From Actinomycetes bacterium (GTDB lineage Bacteria; Actinomycetota; Actinomycetes; Mycobacteriales; Mycobacteriaceae): a stretch of 15,749 bases of DNA. Location: positions 1 to 15,749 of the forward strand of contig JAEYMI010000005.1 of the NCBI GenBank assembly GCA_023461275.1, in the 5' to 3' direction. The notes beneath the pieces were generated by a model. The model saw nothing but the letters and a program-made list of their open reading frames with translations, was not told where the DNA came from and ran no database searches. Numbering within the stretch: the first letter of the stretch is position 1; every line of letters begins with the position of its first letter. This document shows, piece by piece, positions 15,665 through 15,749 of this stretch. The position numbers and the translations under genes are program-made.

Positions 15665-15749
15665 TCTCTGGCGATCTGGGCTGTCTTGCGGAATGCATGT
15701 GGGGATGGTGCCGCCGCCGGCGCCCCCGGGGGGGGCGGGGGCGGGCGCG
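15661..15749 (-). CDS. C-terminal tail of an upstream gene (possible monooxygenase coupling protein), partial
   Basis: One minus-strand frame is open from the right edge and ends at TGA 15663-15661 with ...HAFRKTAQIARE. The stop overlaps the amidohydrolase GTG as GTGA. In prm/mim operons the gene before the amidohydrolase is prmD/mimD, the coupling protein, so that is the positional guess. Fewer than 30 codons are present, and the outer half lies in a G/C homopolymer tract (Pro/Ala-rich when translated) that may be a sequence error, so no domain can be recognised. Confidence 0.35.
   Translation of the reverse strand, partial: RPPPPPPGAPAAAPSPHAFRKTAQIARE
15708..15749. other. Extreme G/C homopolymer tract at the right edge
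   Basis: The last ~42 bases contain no A or T after the opening GTG, with runs such as five C followed by eight G. It is unlike any other part of the window. It may be a contig-end sequencing or assembly artefact, or a real GC-rich hairpin-forming sequence. Confidence 0.6.

Overview
The window is high-GC DNA with short intergenic gaps and GTG/TTG starts next to ATG. Its gene families point to a mycolic-acid-containing actinobacterium (Mycobacteriales; Gordonia, Rhodococcus or Mycobacterium-like, with Gordonia my best guess): a DUF222/13E12 HNH protein, a cyclopropane-fatty-acid/mycolic-acid-type methyltransferase, and a propane-monooxygenase-type operon tail. The genus is inferred from gene content and not proven.

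Left part (1-3030). A DUF222/HNH endonuclease gene of the REP13E12 family lies on the minus strand and runs off the left edge. A perfect 28-bp palindrome sits upstream of it. Divergently transcribed is an unusual TetR-type regulator with two complete TetR_N helix-turn-helix domains in one chain.

Middle part (3030-9172). A ~400-bp non-coding stretch carries a 15-bp palindrome and a nested stem structure ahead of a six-TM diguanylate cyclase (GGDEF). A cyclopropane-fatty-acyl-phospholipid-synthase-like methyltransferase follows on the same strand. Next are a small ABM/YgiN-type monooxygenase on the minus strand and, divergent from it, a complete NAD(P)-dependent aldehyde dehydrogenase. A polytopic membrane protein resembling ALG10/GT-C glycosyltransferases converges on the aldehyde dehydrogenase gene.

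Right part (9172-15749, all minus strand). In transcription order, right to left: the C-terminal tail of an unidentified upstream gene, an amidohydrolase_2-family protein, a DUF59/MIP18-type protein, a zinc-dependent alcohol dehydrogenase, an operon-borne GroEL paralogue, and an AcoR/MimR-type activator. This is the accessory block I know from prmABCD/mimABCD (propane, acetone and phenol type binuclear-iron monooxygenase) loci of Rhodococcus, Gordonia and Mycobacterium. The monooxygenase genes would lie just beyond the right edge and are not seen here. The first genes overlap by 4 nt (GTGA, ATGA, ATGA), so translation is probably coupled. In the inferred scheme the monooxygenase makes 2-propanol from propane and the ADH oxidises it to acetone. 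The GroEL would fold the hydroxylase and the DUF59 protein may help metal or Fe-S maturation. The activator would respond to substrate or product. It lacks the sigma-54 contact loop and a canonical Walker A lysine, as expected in a lineage without sigma-54.

The last ~42 bases are an extreme G/C homopolymer tract and may be a contig-end artefact. I see no tRNA, rRNA, CRISPR array, transposase or phage gene.
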